48,023 nt of DNA, taken from the NCBI RefSeq assembly GCF_002220365.1, contig NZ_MTHB01000012.1, forward strand, positions 1 to 48,023, read 5' to 3'. The DNA comes from Caballeronia sordidicola (lineage in GTDB: Bacteria > Pseudomonadota > Gammaproteobacteria > Burkholderiales > Burkholderiaceae). Of the stretch, positions 25,430-32,255 are shown piece by piece (positions within the stretch are counted from its first letter, which is position 1; each line of letters starts with the position of its first letter). The notes beneath the pieces were generated by a model, which was given only the letters and a program-made list of their open reading frames with translations, did no database searches and was not told the origin of the DNA. The translations under genes and the position numbers were made by a program.

Positions 25430-25461
25430 GTCGCCGTTTGTACGGCGACGCCGCCGTACAA
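25430..25461 (+). promoter_or_regulatory. Two mutually exclusive hairpins before tonB
   Basis: Hairpin A: GTCGCCGT (25430-25437) pairs perfectly with ACGGCGAC (25442-25449), loop TTGT. Hairpin B: TTGTACGGCG (25438-25447) pairs perfectly with CGCCGTACAA (25452-25461), loop ACGC. They share bases 25438-25449, so only one can form. They end 10 bases before the tonB ATG, which has no good Shine-Dalgarno. There is no T-run, so simple termination is unlikely. Confidence 0.55.
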
Positions 25462-25471
25462 CCACGCTGAT

Positions 25472-26248
25472 ATGCCGTCTCCCCTGATCTCGCCCGGCCA
25501 TTCGGCCGCGGCGCTTAACGCTCACTCCTCCCGTTCGATTGAATCCTCAGGCCTCAATCCGCGCGTAATTGCCGCGAGTGTCGCTGTGGTGGCGATTCAC
25601 GCGGGTTTGCTGGCCGTCGTGCTCACCCTGCGTAACGAGCCGCCGCCGCGTCCAATCGAATCCAAGACAATCACTGCCGAACTGATCAGTCCCGCGCCGC
25701 CGCAACCGGTCGCAGCGCCTGTGGCAATTCAGTCGACGCCCGTTCCTCCGCCGCCGAAACCGGCTCCGCCGAAGCCGCAACCGAGGCCTAAGCCCGTCGT
25801 CCAACCGCGCGTGAAGGCCGCACCAACACCGCTGCCGGAAACCACGACGCCCTCGCCTGTGGCGGCAGCCGCGCCTGAGCCCGCTCCCGCGCCGCCCACA
25901 CCGCCTGTTGCGGCAGCGCCGGCCGCCGCGGCGCCGGCCATCGGGCGTCCGACCATGGCGCTCAACGCACCGAAGGATGTCGCGCATCTCGAATGCAACA
26001 TCGCGATGCCGGACTATCCGGCTTTGTCGCGGCGTCGCGGGGAATCGGGGACGGCGCTGGTGAAGTTCGTCGTCGGGCTGACGGGGAAGATCGAGAACAT
26101 TGAACTGAAGAAGAGCAGCGGTTCGTCGCGACTGGATGACGCCGCACTCGACGCCATGCGCTCAAGCGCATGCAAGCCCTACAAGGAAGACGGCGTGGCG
26201 ATCCGCGCTGCGTATTCCCAGCCGTTCGTATTTGGATTGAACGACTAG
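25472..26248 (+). CDS. tonB: Energy transducer TonB
   Basis: A 258-residue periplasm-spanning protein passing proton-motive energy from ExbBD to outer-membrane iron and heme receptors. Layout: cytoplasmic start, one membrane helix about 33-53 (VIAASVAVVAIHAGLLAVVL), a Pro/Ala/Lys-rich spacer about 57-155 with PPPPKPAPPKPQPRPKPV, and a C-terminal TonB domain from about 170 (YPALSRRRGESGTALVKFVV). A typical YP motif marks the receptor-binding domain. exbB and exbD follow. The start has no strong ribosome-binding site and lies just after overlapping hairpins. Confidence 0.93.
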   Translation: MPSPLISPGHSAAALNAHSSRSIESSGLNPRVIAASVAVVAIHAGLLAVVLTLRNEPPPRPIESKTITAELISPAPPQPVAAPVAIQSTPVPPPPKPAPPKPQPRPKPVVQPRVKAAPTPLPETTTPSPVAAAAPEPAPAPPTPPVAAAPAAAAPAIGRPTMALNAPKDVAHLECNIAMPDYPALSRRRGESGTALVKFVVGLTGKIENIELKKSSGSSRLDDAALDAMRSSACKPYKEDGVAIRAAYSQPFVFGLND

Positions 26249-26330
26249 CGCCACAGTCGGGACCGCTCCAACGAACACTGAATAACACAAAAAAATTCGA
26301 CCTAATTTCTAGATATCTACAGGAACTGCA

Positions 26331-27131
26331 ATGCAAAACTACGGCTTGGCGCATGTCTGGGCGCAAGGGGATTTCGTCACGCGGGGTATCGCGCTCGCGC
26401 TGGCGATCATGTCGATCCTGTCGTGGACAGTGATTCTGGTGAAGGGCCTGAACGTAGTGCGCCTGAAGCGCCTCACGAAGAACGCGGAGCAGGCGTTCTG
26501 GCATTCAGACGATTTCGCCGACGGCATCAGGAAGCTGAGCAGCCATTCCTCGAACGCGCAGGACAATCCGTTCCTCGCGCTCGCCCTTTCCGGTCAGGAC
26601 GCCGCTGATCACCATCATCAGACGCAACCGCATCTGCACGACCGCATGGACGTGTCGGACTGGATCACACGCTGCCTGAAGGACACCATGGATGAAGGCG
26701 TCGGACGGATGCAGGCGGGGCTCGCCGTGCTCGCATCGATCGGCAGCACGGCGCCGTTCGTCGGGTTGTTCGGCACGGTGTGGGGCATTTATCACGCGCT
26801 ACTGACCATCGGCGCGACCGGCCAGACGTCCATCGATCAAGTCGCGGGACCGGTCGGCGAATCGCTGATCATGACGGCATTCGGCCTGTTCGTCGCGATT
26901 CCCGCCGTGCTCGGCTACAACGCGCTGACGCGCGGGAACAAGACCATTGTCACAAAGCTGAACCGTTTCGCGCACGGCCTGCACGCGTTCTTCGTGACGG
27001 GCACCAAGCTCGCATCCAGCAAGCGCGGAGACGGCCTGCGCCTCGCCACGCAGCACGCTGCGAGCGCCGCGACGGTGGCCTCTGCCGGGTCTGCGTCTGG
27101 GTCCAAGCAGCCTGCATCGCGTGTGAGCTGA
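26331..27131 (+). CDS. exbB: Biopolymer transport protein ExbB
   Basis: A 266-residue MotA/TolQ/ExbB-family proton channel protein. Three membrane helices are visible: about 18-38, about 137-159 (APFVGLFGTVWGIYHALL, the family signature) and about 175-198 (GESLIMTAFGLFVAIPAVLGYN). With ExbD it forms the motor that energises TonB. It follows tonB by 82 bases, with TACAGGAACTGCA before the ATG, and precedes exbD by 12 bases. The Ser/Ala-rich tail after about 235 is variable. Confidence 0.93.
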   Translation: MQNYGLAHVWAQGDFVTRGIALALAIMSILSWTVILVKGLNVVRLKRLTKNAEQAFWHSDDFADGIRKLSSHSSNAQDNPFLALALSGQDAADHHHQTQPHLHDRMDVSDWITRCLKDTMDEGVGRMQAGLAVLASIGSTAPFVGLFGTVWGIYHALLTIGATGQTSIDQVAGPVGESLIMTAFGLFVAIPAVLGYNALTRGNKTIVTKLNRFAHGLHAFFVTGTKLASSKRGDGLRLATQHAASAATVASAGSASGSKQPASRVS

Positions 27132-27143
27132 GGGGACGTCGCC

Positions 27144-27569
27144 ATGGCCATGAGCCCCTTCTCCAGTGACGAGGACGACGGCATGATGAGCGAAATCAAC
27201 ATGACGCCGCTCGTCGACGTCATGTTGGTTCTCCTGATCATCTTTCTCGTCACGATTCCTGCGATCAACCATGCAGTGAAAATCGACTTGCCCAAGGCGA
27301 GCAGCCAGCCGCAGGACGCAAAGCCTGCGCACGTGGACGTTGCCGTCGAAGCGGACGGCACGGTGCTGTGGAACGACCAGAAGGTTGATGATGCCGCGCT
27401 GGCATCGCGCATAGCCGATGCCTCGAAACAGACGCCACAGCCGGAATTGCGCCTGCGTGCGGACCGCAAGGTGCCGTATGAGCGTGTCGCCGATGTCATG
27501 TCGGCTGCGCAAGGCGGCGGGTTATCGAAGATCGGGTTTGTCACCGAGCCGAAGGCAGCCGGCAAGTAG
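27144..27569 (+). CDS. exbD: Biopolymer transport protein ExbD
   Basis: A 141-residue protein with one membrane helix. The essential proton-carrying aspartate is Asp25 in TPLVDVMLVLLIIF, the same position as in E. coli ExbD. A periplasmic domain (ELRLRADRKVPYERVADVM) follows. It completes the tonB-exbB-exbD operon and is followed by a strong terminator. Confidence 0.95.
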   Translation: MAMSPFSSDEDDGMMSEINMTPLVDVMLVLLIIFLVTIPAINHAVKIDLPKASSQPQDAKPAHVDVAVEADGTVLWNDQKVDDAALASRIADASKQTPQPELRLRADRKVPYERVADVMSAAQGGGLSKIGFVTEPKAAGK

Positions 27570-27627
27570 CGCGACACGATTTACACGCGTACCTAGTTTC
27601 GAAGCTCTTTCCTAAGCCCCACAAAGT

Positions 27628-27663
27628 AAAAGGCCTTCATCGCAATGATGAAGGCCTTTTTTT
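27628..27663 (+). terminator. Terminator of tonB-exbBD
   Basis: Perfect 13-bp stem AAAAGGCCTTCAT/ATGAAGGCCTTTT followed by TTT; 59 bases past exbD. The flanking A- and T-runs allow it to act from both sides. Confidence 0.9.
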
Positions 27664-27693
27664 GTGTGCGCGCCGGCACATTCGGGCTAGCGG

Positions 27694-27813
27694 TTACTGT
27701 GGCGTCGAGACATTCGAATCCGCAGTATCGCTGCATGCGACAGCCGTGCTCGACACGGACAGCGCTATTAGCCCTATCAGGCCTACTATAAAAGTGGCCG
27801 TGAGTTTTCGCAT
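27694..27813 (-). CDS. Small secreted or lipoprotein-like peptide (39 aa)
   Basis: The ATG at 27813 has AAGGAG six bases upstream and encodes MRKLTATFIVGLIGLIALSV, then SSTAVACSDTADSNVSTPQ and TAA. The positively charged start, the long hydrophobic core and the AVA-C segment look like a signal peptide. Cleavage could be by signal peptidase I after AVA, or lipidation at the single Cys. The mature part would be only about 13 residues, as for entericidin-like mini-lipoproteins. I do not recognise a family. It lies between exbD (convergent) and the LysR gene. Confidence 0.55.
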   Translation of the reverse strand: MRKLTATFIVGLIGLIALSVSSTAVACSDTADSNVSTPQ

Positions 27814-27942
27814 AAGCAGCTCCTTAGCGAAGAGATTCCAATATAGCGCCCGAGCACCGCACGTTCAAGCCAGCGGCGATTGAATCTGACCATCGCAAGC
27901 GCATGCTTCAATGTCAGAAACTTAGGCGCGCACGGCGATTAG

Positions 27943-28905
27943 TCACACTGTTTCGCGAGTGGGCTCCGGCTGAAGAGGACATTCTCCCGGGAAGCGATTG
28001 CCGTCATTGATCGACTCGACAAGAAAATCCACGAAGGCGCGAATTGCCGGCACCATGCCCTGCCGAGATAAGAACACCGCATAGAGTTGCGGCGTCGGAA
28101 AAGTCCAGCCGGGCATCACCGGCGACATCTGGCCGGTACGCAGCGCCGCGCCGTACATCATATCCGGCAACGCCGCGATACCCACACCCCGCAGCACTGC
28201 TTCGCGAATCATGCCGAGGTCCGCCGTCACAAGGCGCGGTTCGTGCTCGAATTCGTGACGCGTGCCGTCGGGCGCAATCAGGCGAAAGACGTGGCGGCCA
28301 TCGGTGGCCGGGACATCGATGGTATCGAACTGCGCCAGCTCCGACGGCGTAAGCGGTGGCGCGTTCGGCTTGAGCAGCGAAGGCGCGGCCACCAGCATCT
28401 GTTCCGCGCGCCAAAGCGGGCGCGCGACGATTGTCGAATTGACGGGCGGTTCGGAGCGCACGCGCAATGCGACGTCAATAGCATCTTCGAACAAATCGAT
28501 CACCCGGTTCGTCACGCTCAGGACGACGCGAACCTCGGGGTATCGGTGCAGGAAATCGGGCATCACCTGCGACAAGAACGTCTGCGCGATCGTCACCGGT
28601 ACGCTGACCCGCACGCTGCCGCGCGGAGAATCACGCAAGCTATGCACGATATCGACAGCGGCCTGGGCTTCGGCCAGCATCGCCTTGCAATGCTGGTAGA
28701 AGAGCTGGCCGGCCTCGGTCAACGCGAGCTTTCGGGTGGACCGCTGCATCAAACGCACACCCAGCGACGTCTCAAGCTCCGACACGCGCCGCGACAAACG
28801 CGACTTGGAGATACCCAACACCCGCTCCGCCGCCGAGAAACCGCCGTGCTCGACAACGTACGAAAAATACATCAGGTCATTGAGGTCATGCGTATCAGGT
28901 TTCAT
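27943..28905 (-). CDS. LysR-family transcriptional regulator
   Basis: A 320-residue LysR regulator. The N-terminal winged helix-turn-helix covers about residues 5-65 (LMYFSYVVEHGGFSAAERVL, ISKSRLSRRVSELE), followed by the periplasmic-binding-protein-like effector domain. The start is the ATG at 28905 (MKPDTHDL); the open frame extends upstream through the intergenic region but lacks family features. It is divergent from a pirin gene and shares a 172-base intergenic region that holds a symmetric element. LysR proteins usually control such a divergent neighbour, so regulation of pirin is a good inference. Confidence 0.9.
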   Translation of the reverse strand: MKPDTHDLNDLMYFSYVVEHGGFSAAERVLGISKSRLSRRVSELETSLGVRLMQRSTRKLALTEAGQLFYQHCKAMLAEAQAAVDIVHSLRDSPRGSVRVSVPVTIAQTFLSQVMPDFLHRYPEVRVVLSVTNRVIDLFEDAIDVALRVRSEPPVNSTIVARPLWRAEQMLVAAPSLLKPNAPPLTPSELAQFDTIDVPATDGRHVFRLIAPDGTRHEFEHEPRLVTADLGMIREAVLRGVGIAALPDMMYGAALRTGQMSPVMPGWTFPTPQLYAVFLSRQGMVPAIRAFVDFLVESINDGNRFPGECPLQPEPTRETV

Positions 28906-28979
28906 GCGGACAGAGTCTTTCGTTGGGGTTTTCGTTGTCCCACAGATGGGACAATCCTTTGCGGTTTGACGGCTTTTTC

Positions 28980-29024
28980 CGCCAAATAGCGTCCATATAA
29001 TAGCGCTATGTTTTAAATTTGGCG
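28980..29024. promoter_or_regulatory. Nested palindromes between LysR and pirin genes
   Basis: CGCCAAAT (28980-28987) and ATTTGGCG (29017-29024) form a perfect inverted repeat. Near its centre lies the perfect palindrome ATAGCGCTAT (29000-29009), overlapping a TATAAT at 28996-29001. This is a likely LysR operator over the pirin promoter. Confidence 0.6.
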
Positions 29025-29077
29025 CTAATGCCTCACCCGTTGCATCGGACACGCTGGCCGACCCAAGCGAGGACAAA

Positions 29078-29950
29078 ATGGAAAGTACGCGCAGTATCGA
29101 ACGCACGGTCGCCGCGCTCCGCACGGTGGAGGGCGGCGGTTTTGTCGTGCATCGCCCGTTCCCGACGCGGCTCTTGATGGATTTCGACCCGTTCCTGCTC
29201 CTCGATGAAATGGGCCCCGTCGACTACGCGCCCGGCGAGGCGAAAGGCGCCCCCGATCATCCGCATCGCGGCTTTGAAACCGTGACCTACGTGCTCGAGG
29301 GCCAGTTCGGCCACAAGGATTCGGCGGGACATTCGGGCACGCTGCGTCAGGGCGACGTGCAATGGATGACGGCCGGCGCGGGCGTGGTTCACAGCGAAAT
29401 GCCCGATCCCGAATTCACACGCACCGGCGGCCGCGTGCATGGCTTGCAGCTTTGGGTGAACCTGCCCAAGCGCGACAAGATGATCCCACCGCATTATCAG
29501 GAAATCGCGTCCGACCGGATTCCTGTCGCGACGAGCAATGACGGCCGTGTGCGCGTGAAGGTCATCGCGGGTGAAGCGCTTGGCGTGAAGGCGGCGATCG
29601 AAACGCGCACGCCCATTCTTTACCAGCATTTTTCGCTGCAACCGGGCGCCTCAGTCGTACATCCGGTGCCACGGGATTTTCGTGTGTTTGGTTATGCGTT
29701 GTCGGGTAACGGTCTGTACGGCGAGGCGAAGCAAGCCGTGCGGGCGCAGCAGATGATCGTGTTCGCGAACGACGGCGATACCGTCACGTTCGCCGCCGGC
29801 GACGAACCGCTCGAATTGCTGCTGATCGGTGGCGTGCCGTTAAAGGAGCCCGTGGTCCGCTACGGCCCGTTCGTGATGAACACGGAGGAAGAGATCCGCC
29901 AGGCCGTGGTCGACTACCAGGCGGGACGCATGGGCTCGATCAACCACTAG
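29078..29950 (+). CDS. Pirin family protein
   Basis: A 290-residue bicupin. The metal-binding residues of pirins are visible: His61 and His63 in DHPHRGFET, and His105 and Glu107 in GVVHSEMPD. The N-terminal cupin carries WMTAGAGVVHSE and the C-terminal cupin ends YGPFVMNTEEEI. Bacterial relatives include quercetinase (YhhW-type) and stress-response pirins; a specific substrate cannot be named. It is transcribed divergently from the LysR gene and ends at a very long hairpin. Confidence 0.93.
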   Translation: MESTRSIERTVAALRTVEGGGFVVHRPFPTRLLMDFDPFLLLDEMGPVDYAPGEAKGAPDHPHRGFETVTYVLEGQFGHKDSAGHSGTLRQGDVQWMTAGAGVVHSEMPDPEFTRTGGRVHGLQLWVNLPKRDKMIPPHYQEIASDRIPVATSNDGRVRVKVIAGEALGVKAAIETRTPILYQHFSLQPGASVVHPVPRDFRVFGYALSGNGLYGEAKQAVRAQQMIVFANDGDTVTFAAGDEPLELLLIGGVPLKEPVVRYGPFVMNTEEEIRQAVVDYQAGRMGSINH

Positions 29951-30005
29951 ATCGCCCACTGCGCAGGCTTGCCACCGTCGGACGGTCAGACCGTGCCCGT
30001 TTCAT

Positions 30006-30063
30006 CGGCGCGGCACGAATGTCACTATTTGCGTCACAATAGTCATTCGTGCCGCGCCGTTTT
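30006..30063 (+). terminator. Very long stem terminator after pirin
   Basis: Arms CGGCGCGGCACGAATG and CATTCGTGCCGCGCCG pair perfectly over 16 bp, then continue after a 2-base bulge with ACTATT/AATAGT. TTTT follows at 30060-30063. Confidence 0.8.
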
Positions 30064-30119
30064 ATCGTCTGCTTTTATTCCCTGCACTGTCCGTCCATCC
30101 GATAACCGTGGAGTAACGC

Positions 30120-30530
30120 ATGTCCGAGAAGTTTGTGACGCCGTCTGTCAGCGCCCGCATCAGTGCGACGGATTTTCAGGTTTCGCTCAGCGACGGCCAG
30201 CATGACTGGATCGCCGACGAACCGTCAGCACACGGTGGCGCAGATACCGGCCCAACGCCCCACAGCTTGTTGCTGTCAAGCCTGGGCGCGTGTACGTCGA
30301 TCACGCTGAAGATGTACGCGAAGCACAAGGCATGGCCGCTTGAAGCGGTGCACGTGACGCTCACCATGGACATTACGCCCGAGGGCACGGTGATCGACCG
30401 TCAGATCCTCTTGACCGGCGAACTCGATGACACCCAGCGGGAACGGCTCTTGCAAATTGCAAATGCGTGTCCCGTGCACAAGATCCTCAGCGGCGCGATC
30501 ATGATTCATTCGGGCCTGACGCCTGCATGA
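30120..30530 (+). CDS. OsmC-family peroxiredoxin-like protein
   Basis: A 136-residue OsmC/Ohr-superfamily protein. The two redox cysteines are Cys58 (SSLGACTSITLKMYA) and Cys117 (NACPVHKIL), the standard pair. GGADTGPTPHSLLLSSLGAC is characteristic of the YhfA-like branch rather than Ohr. It probably reduces organic hydroperoxides, which is inferred from the family. It lies 36 bases before a DUF1857 gene on the same strand. Confidence 0.9.
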   Translation: MSEKFVTPSVSARISATDFQVSLSDGQHDWIADEPSAHGGADTGPTPHSLLLSSLGACTSITLKMYAKHKAWPLEAVHVTLTMDITPEGTVIDRQILLTGELDDTQRERLLQIANACPVHKILSGAIMIHSGLTPA

Positions 30531-30566
30531 GCGGCTACACGCGAACAACCTAAGGAAACAGTCGTT

Positions 30567-31061
30567 TTGAATTTCGAACACCTCATCCAGATCAACGACC
30601 CGCTCAATCCATTCGTGGAATCGATGACCCGCGAACAGGTCTGGCAAGGACTCGTGCTGCGTGCGGAACAGCCGCAATTGTTCGTGATCGGGCTGGATCG
30701 CTGCGTGATCCTGTCACGGGTTGGCGACGTGCTCGAACGCGAACTGCACTACGGTCAGGCCGTCGTGCGTGACCGCGTGACGCTGACTCCCGAAGCCAGC
30801 GTTCGCTACGACATCCTGCCCACCGCCGACTACGTGGGCGGCTCGCTGACCATGACAATCGAGCAACCGGACGAGCTCCAGTTGTTCCTGCGTTTTACCT
30901 ACGCCACCACCCTGCCCGTAGCCGACGATCCACAGGCGAGCGCCGACGCGCTTCAGACGCAGGAGATCGTGAAGTCGGCGTATCGGGAAGCGGATATCGA
31001 CACCGTCCGGCTGATCCGGCAATTCGCTCACGGCGGCAATCTCGAAGGCCCACTGCACTGA
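30567..31061 (+). CDS. SRPBCC-fold protein, DUF1857 (AtaL-like)
   Basis: A 164-residue protein starting NFEHLIQINDPLNPFVESMT REQVWQGLVLRAEQP, the conserved opening of the DUF1857/AtaL-like group in the START/SRPBCC superfamily. Later segments such as RVTLTPEASVRYDILPT and ADIDTVRLIRQFAHGG complete it. Such folds bind hydrophobic ligands; a specific role is unknown. The likely start is a TTG at 30567. It probably shares a transcript with the OsmC-like gene. Confidence 0.8.
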   Translation: MNFEHLIQINDPLNPFVESMTREQVWQGLVLRAEQPQLFVIGLDRCVILSRVGDVLERELHYGQAVVRDRVTLTPEASVRYDILPTADYVGGSLTMTIEQPDELQLFLRFTYATTLPVADDPQASADALQTQEIVKSAYREADIDTVRLIRQFAHGGNLEGPLH

Positions 31062-31138
31062 GGCTTCACAACGTTTCGATAGCCGGACGGTCGATGACTA
31101 TCGAAACGTGTGACCGATGAATACTTCGTTGTTGTAAA

Positions 31139-31157
31139 TAGGAATGGTTATCATTAA
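31139..31157. promoter_or_regulatory. Fur box before hemP
   Basis: On the minus strand, TTAATGATAACCATTCCTA matches most of the inner part of the Fur consensus (AATGATAAxCATT). It lies 36 bases before the hemP start. Confidence 0.7.
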
Positions 31158-31192
31158 GATTACTCCATCGACTAACGAACGGACTCTTCGAC

Positions 31193-31453
31193 ATGACCGA
31201 CATCCTGCGCTCCAACACGCTTCGGCTCCGTCGTCCCGTCGAACGCTCCGCGGCAGCAGCTATCTCGCGGCCCCGGACGGCTGCTGTGACGACCGCGCGT
31301 CCTACGCCGTCGAGCAGCGTGTCGCAGAGCACAGAGCGCTCGCTAAGGAGCGACACGTTGCTGCAAGGTCATAGCCACATCAGCATCATGCATAACGGTG
31401 AAACGTATCAGTTGCGCGCAACGCGCCTGGGCAAGCTTATCCTCACCAAGTAA
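31193..31453 (+). CDS. hemP: Hemin uptake protein HemP (HmuP-like)
   Basis: An 86-residue protein. The conserved part is the last 30 residues, LLQGHSHISIMHNGETYQLR followed by ATRLGKLILTK, the HemP domain. The first 50 residues are Arg/Ser-rich and variable. In Burkholderia and Bradyrhizobium relatives HmuP acts with iron regulators to activate a heme-receptor gene. Here no TonB-dependent receptor follows, so this copy is an orphan that could act in trans. A good Fur-like box sits upstream and a hairpin terminator 60 bases downstream. Confidence 0.85.
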   Translation: MTDILRSNTLRLRRPVERSAAAAISRPRTAAVTTARPTPSSSVSQSTERSLRSDTLLQGHSHISIMHNGETYQLRATRLGKLILTK

Positions 31454-31512
31454 CACGCAGGAACACGTAGGAACACGCAGGACAGAATTTCAGTACCGGG
31501 TATTGTGGGGAC

Positions 31513-31529
31513 CACCTCTTCGAGAGGTG
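31513..31529 (+). terminator. Hairpin after hemP
   Basis: CACCTCT/AGAGGTG with a TCG loop, then TTTGG; a weak terminator candidate 60 bases past hemP. Confidence 0.45.
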
Positions 31530-31667
31530 TTTGGCACTAGCCAGCAATGACGGCTTGCACGCGAGAATTTAGACCCCTTCGTGCAAACACCAGCCAGTCG
31601 TCGATAGCCAGCGAAGCCGCTTTTTTTGGTTCCCATCGTGTGCTTTGAAGAGCACCATCAGCAAAGC

Positions 31668-31703
31668 AAAAAGCACGTTTTCTCGCGAAAACGTGCTTTT
31701 TTT
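31668..31703. terminator. Bidirectional terminator between hemP and glcG-like gene
   Basis: 15-bp perfect stem AAAAAGCACGTTTTC/GAAAACGTGCTTTTT followed by further Ts. It can serve both convergent genes. Confidence 0.85.
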
Positions 31704-31754
31704 GTTTAGGCCGACCGGCTTTTGATCCGCACGGCACAAAGCTGCTTTCAGACC

Positions 31755-32168
31755 CTAAACGCTCTCAATCCCCAGCGCCGCGATGCCCGCTCGCGCCACT
31801 GCCGCGTCCTGGTCCGACTTCACGCCCGATACGCCCACCGCGCCGACAATATCCGCACCCACCACGATCGGCACACCGCCTTCCAGCATGGCAGTCATCG
31901 GTGCGCTCAAGAACGCCGTGCGGCCTTGCTTGATCATGTCCTCATACACTTTCGTTTCGCGCCGGCCGAGCGCAGCGGTGCGCGCCTTGCCTGCCGACAT
32001 CTCGGCCGTGCTTGCGCCTGCGCCCTCCAGCCTGTGCAGGTGAAGCAGATGGCCGCCGTCATCGACGACAGCAATTGCTACGCACCACTTGTTCGCCAAT
32101 GCATGCGCTTCAGCCGCGGCCGCGATGGTTTTTACGTCCGCGTCGGTCAATACGGGTTTTGTTCTCAT
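31755..32168 (-). CDS. GlcG/HbpS-family protein
   Basis: A 137-residue protein of the DUF336 family: VAIAVVDDGGHLLHLHRLEG, a central KARTAALGRRET and the glycine-rich GGVPIVVGADIVGAVGVSG SKSDQD-type ending (here GVKSDQD). Relatives include GlcG of glycolate clusters and the heme-binding, redox-sensing HbpS. There is no signal peptide, so it is cytosolic. It lies downstream of ftrABCD on the same strand (about 90 bases after ftrD), so heme or iron is a plausible link, but only by context. Confidence 0.85.
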   Translation of the reverse strand: MRTKPVLTDADVKTIAAAAEAHALANKWCVAIAVVDDGGHLLHLHRLEGAGASTAEMSAGKARTAALGRRETKVYEDMIKQGRTAFLSAPMTAMLEGGVPIVVGADIVGAVGVSGVKSDQDAAVARAGIAALGIESV

Positions 32169-32255
32169 TTCGTCACCTGTTGTTGGAGGATAGTCGTTGC
32201 GTTGATAAAGGGATTGGCCCGCGATCGGCTCGCGATTGGCGCGATACCCGCAACG

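Larger units (their letters stand above)
31454..31754. other. Intergenic region with repeats and hairpins
   Basis: About 300 bases between convergent hemP and the GlcG-like gene. It holds three near-identical GAACACGCAG units (31455-31484), a small hairpin (31513-31529) and a strong bidirectional terminator (31668-31703). No gene is supported. Confidence 0.55.

Noticed and set aside
31537..31737. A 66-codon minus-strand frame next to the GlcG-like gene
   Set aside because: It lies over the bidirectional terminator at 31668-31703 and is Lys/Arg-rich by composition.
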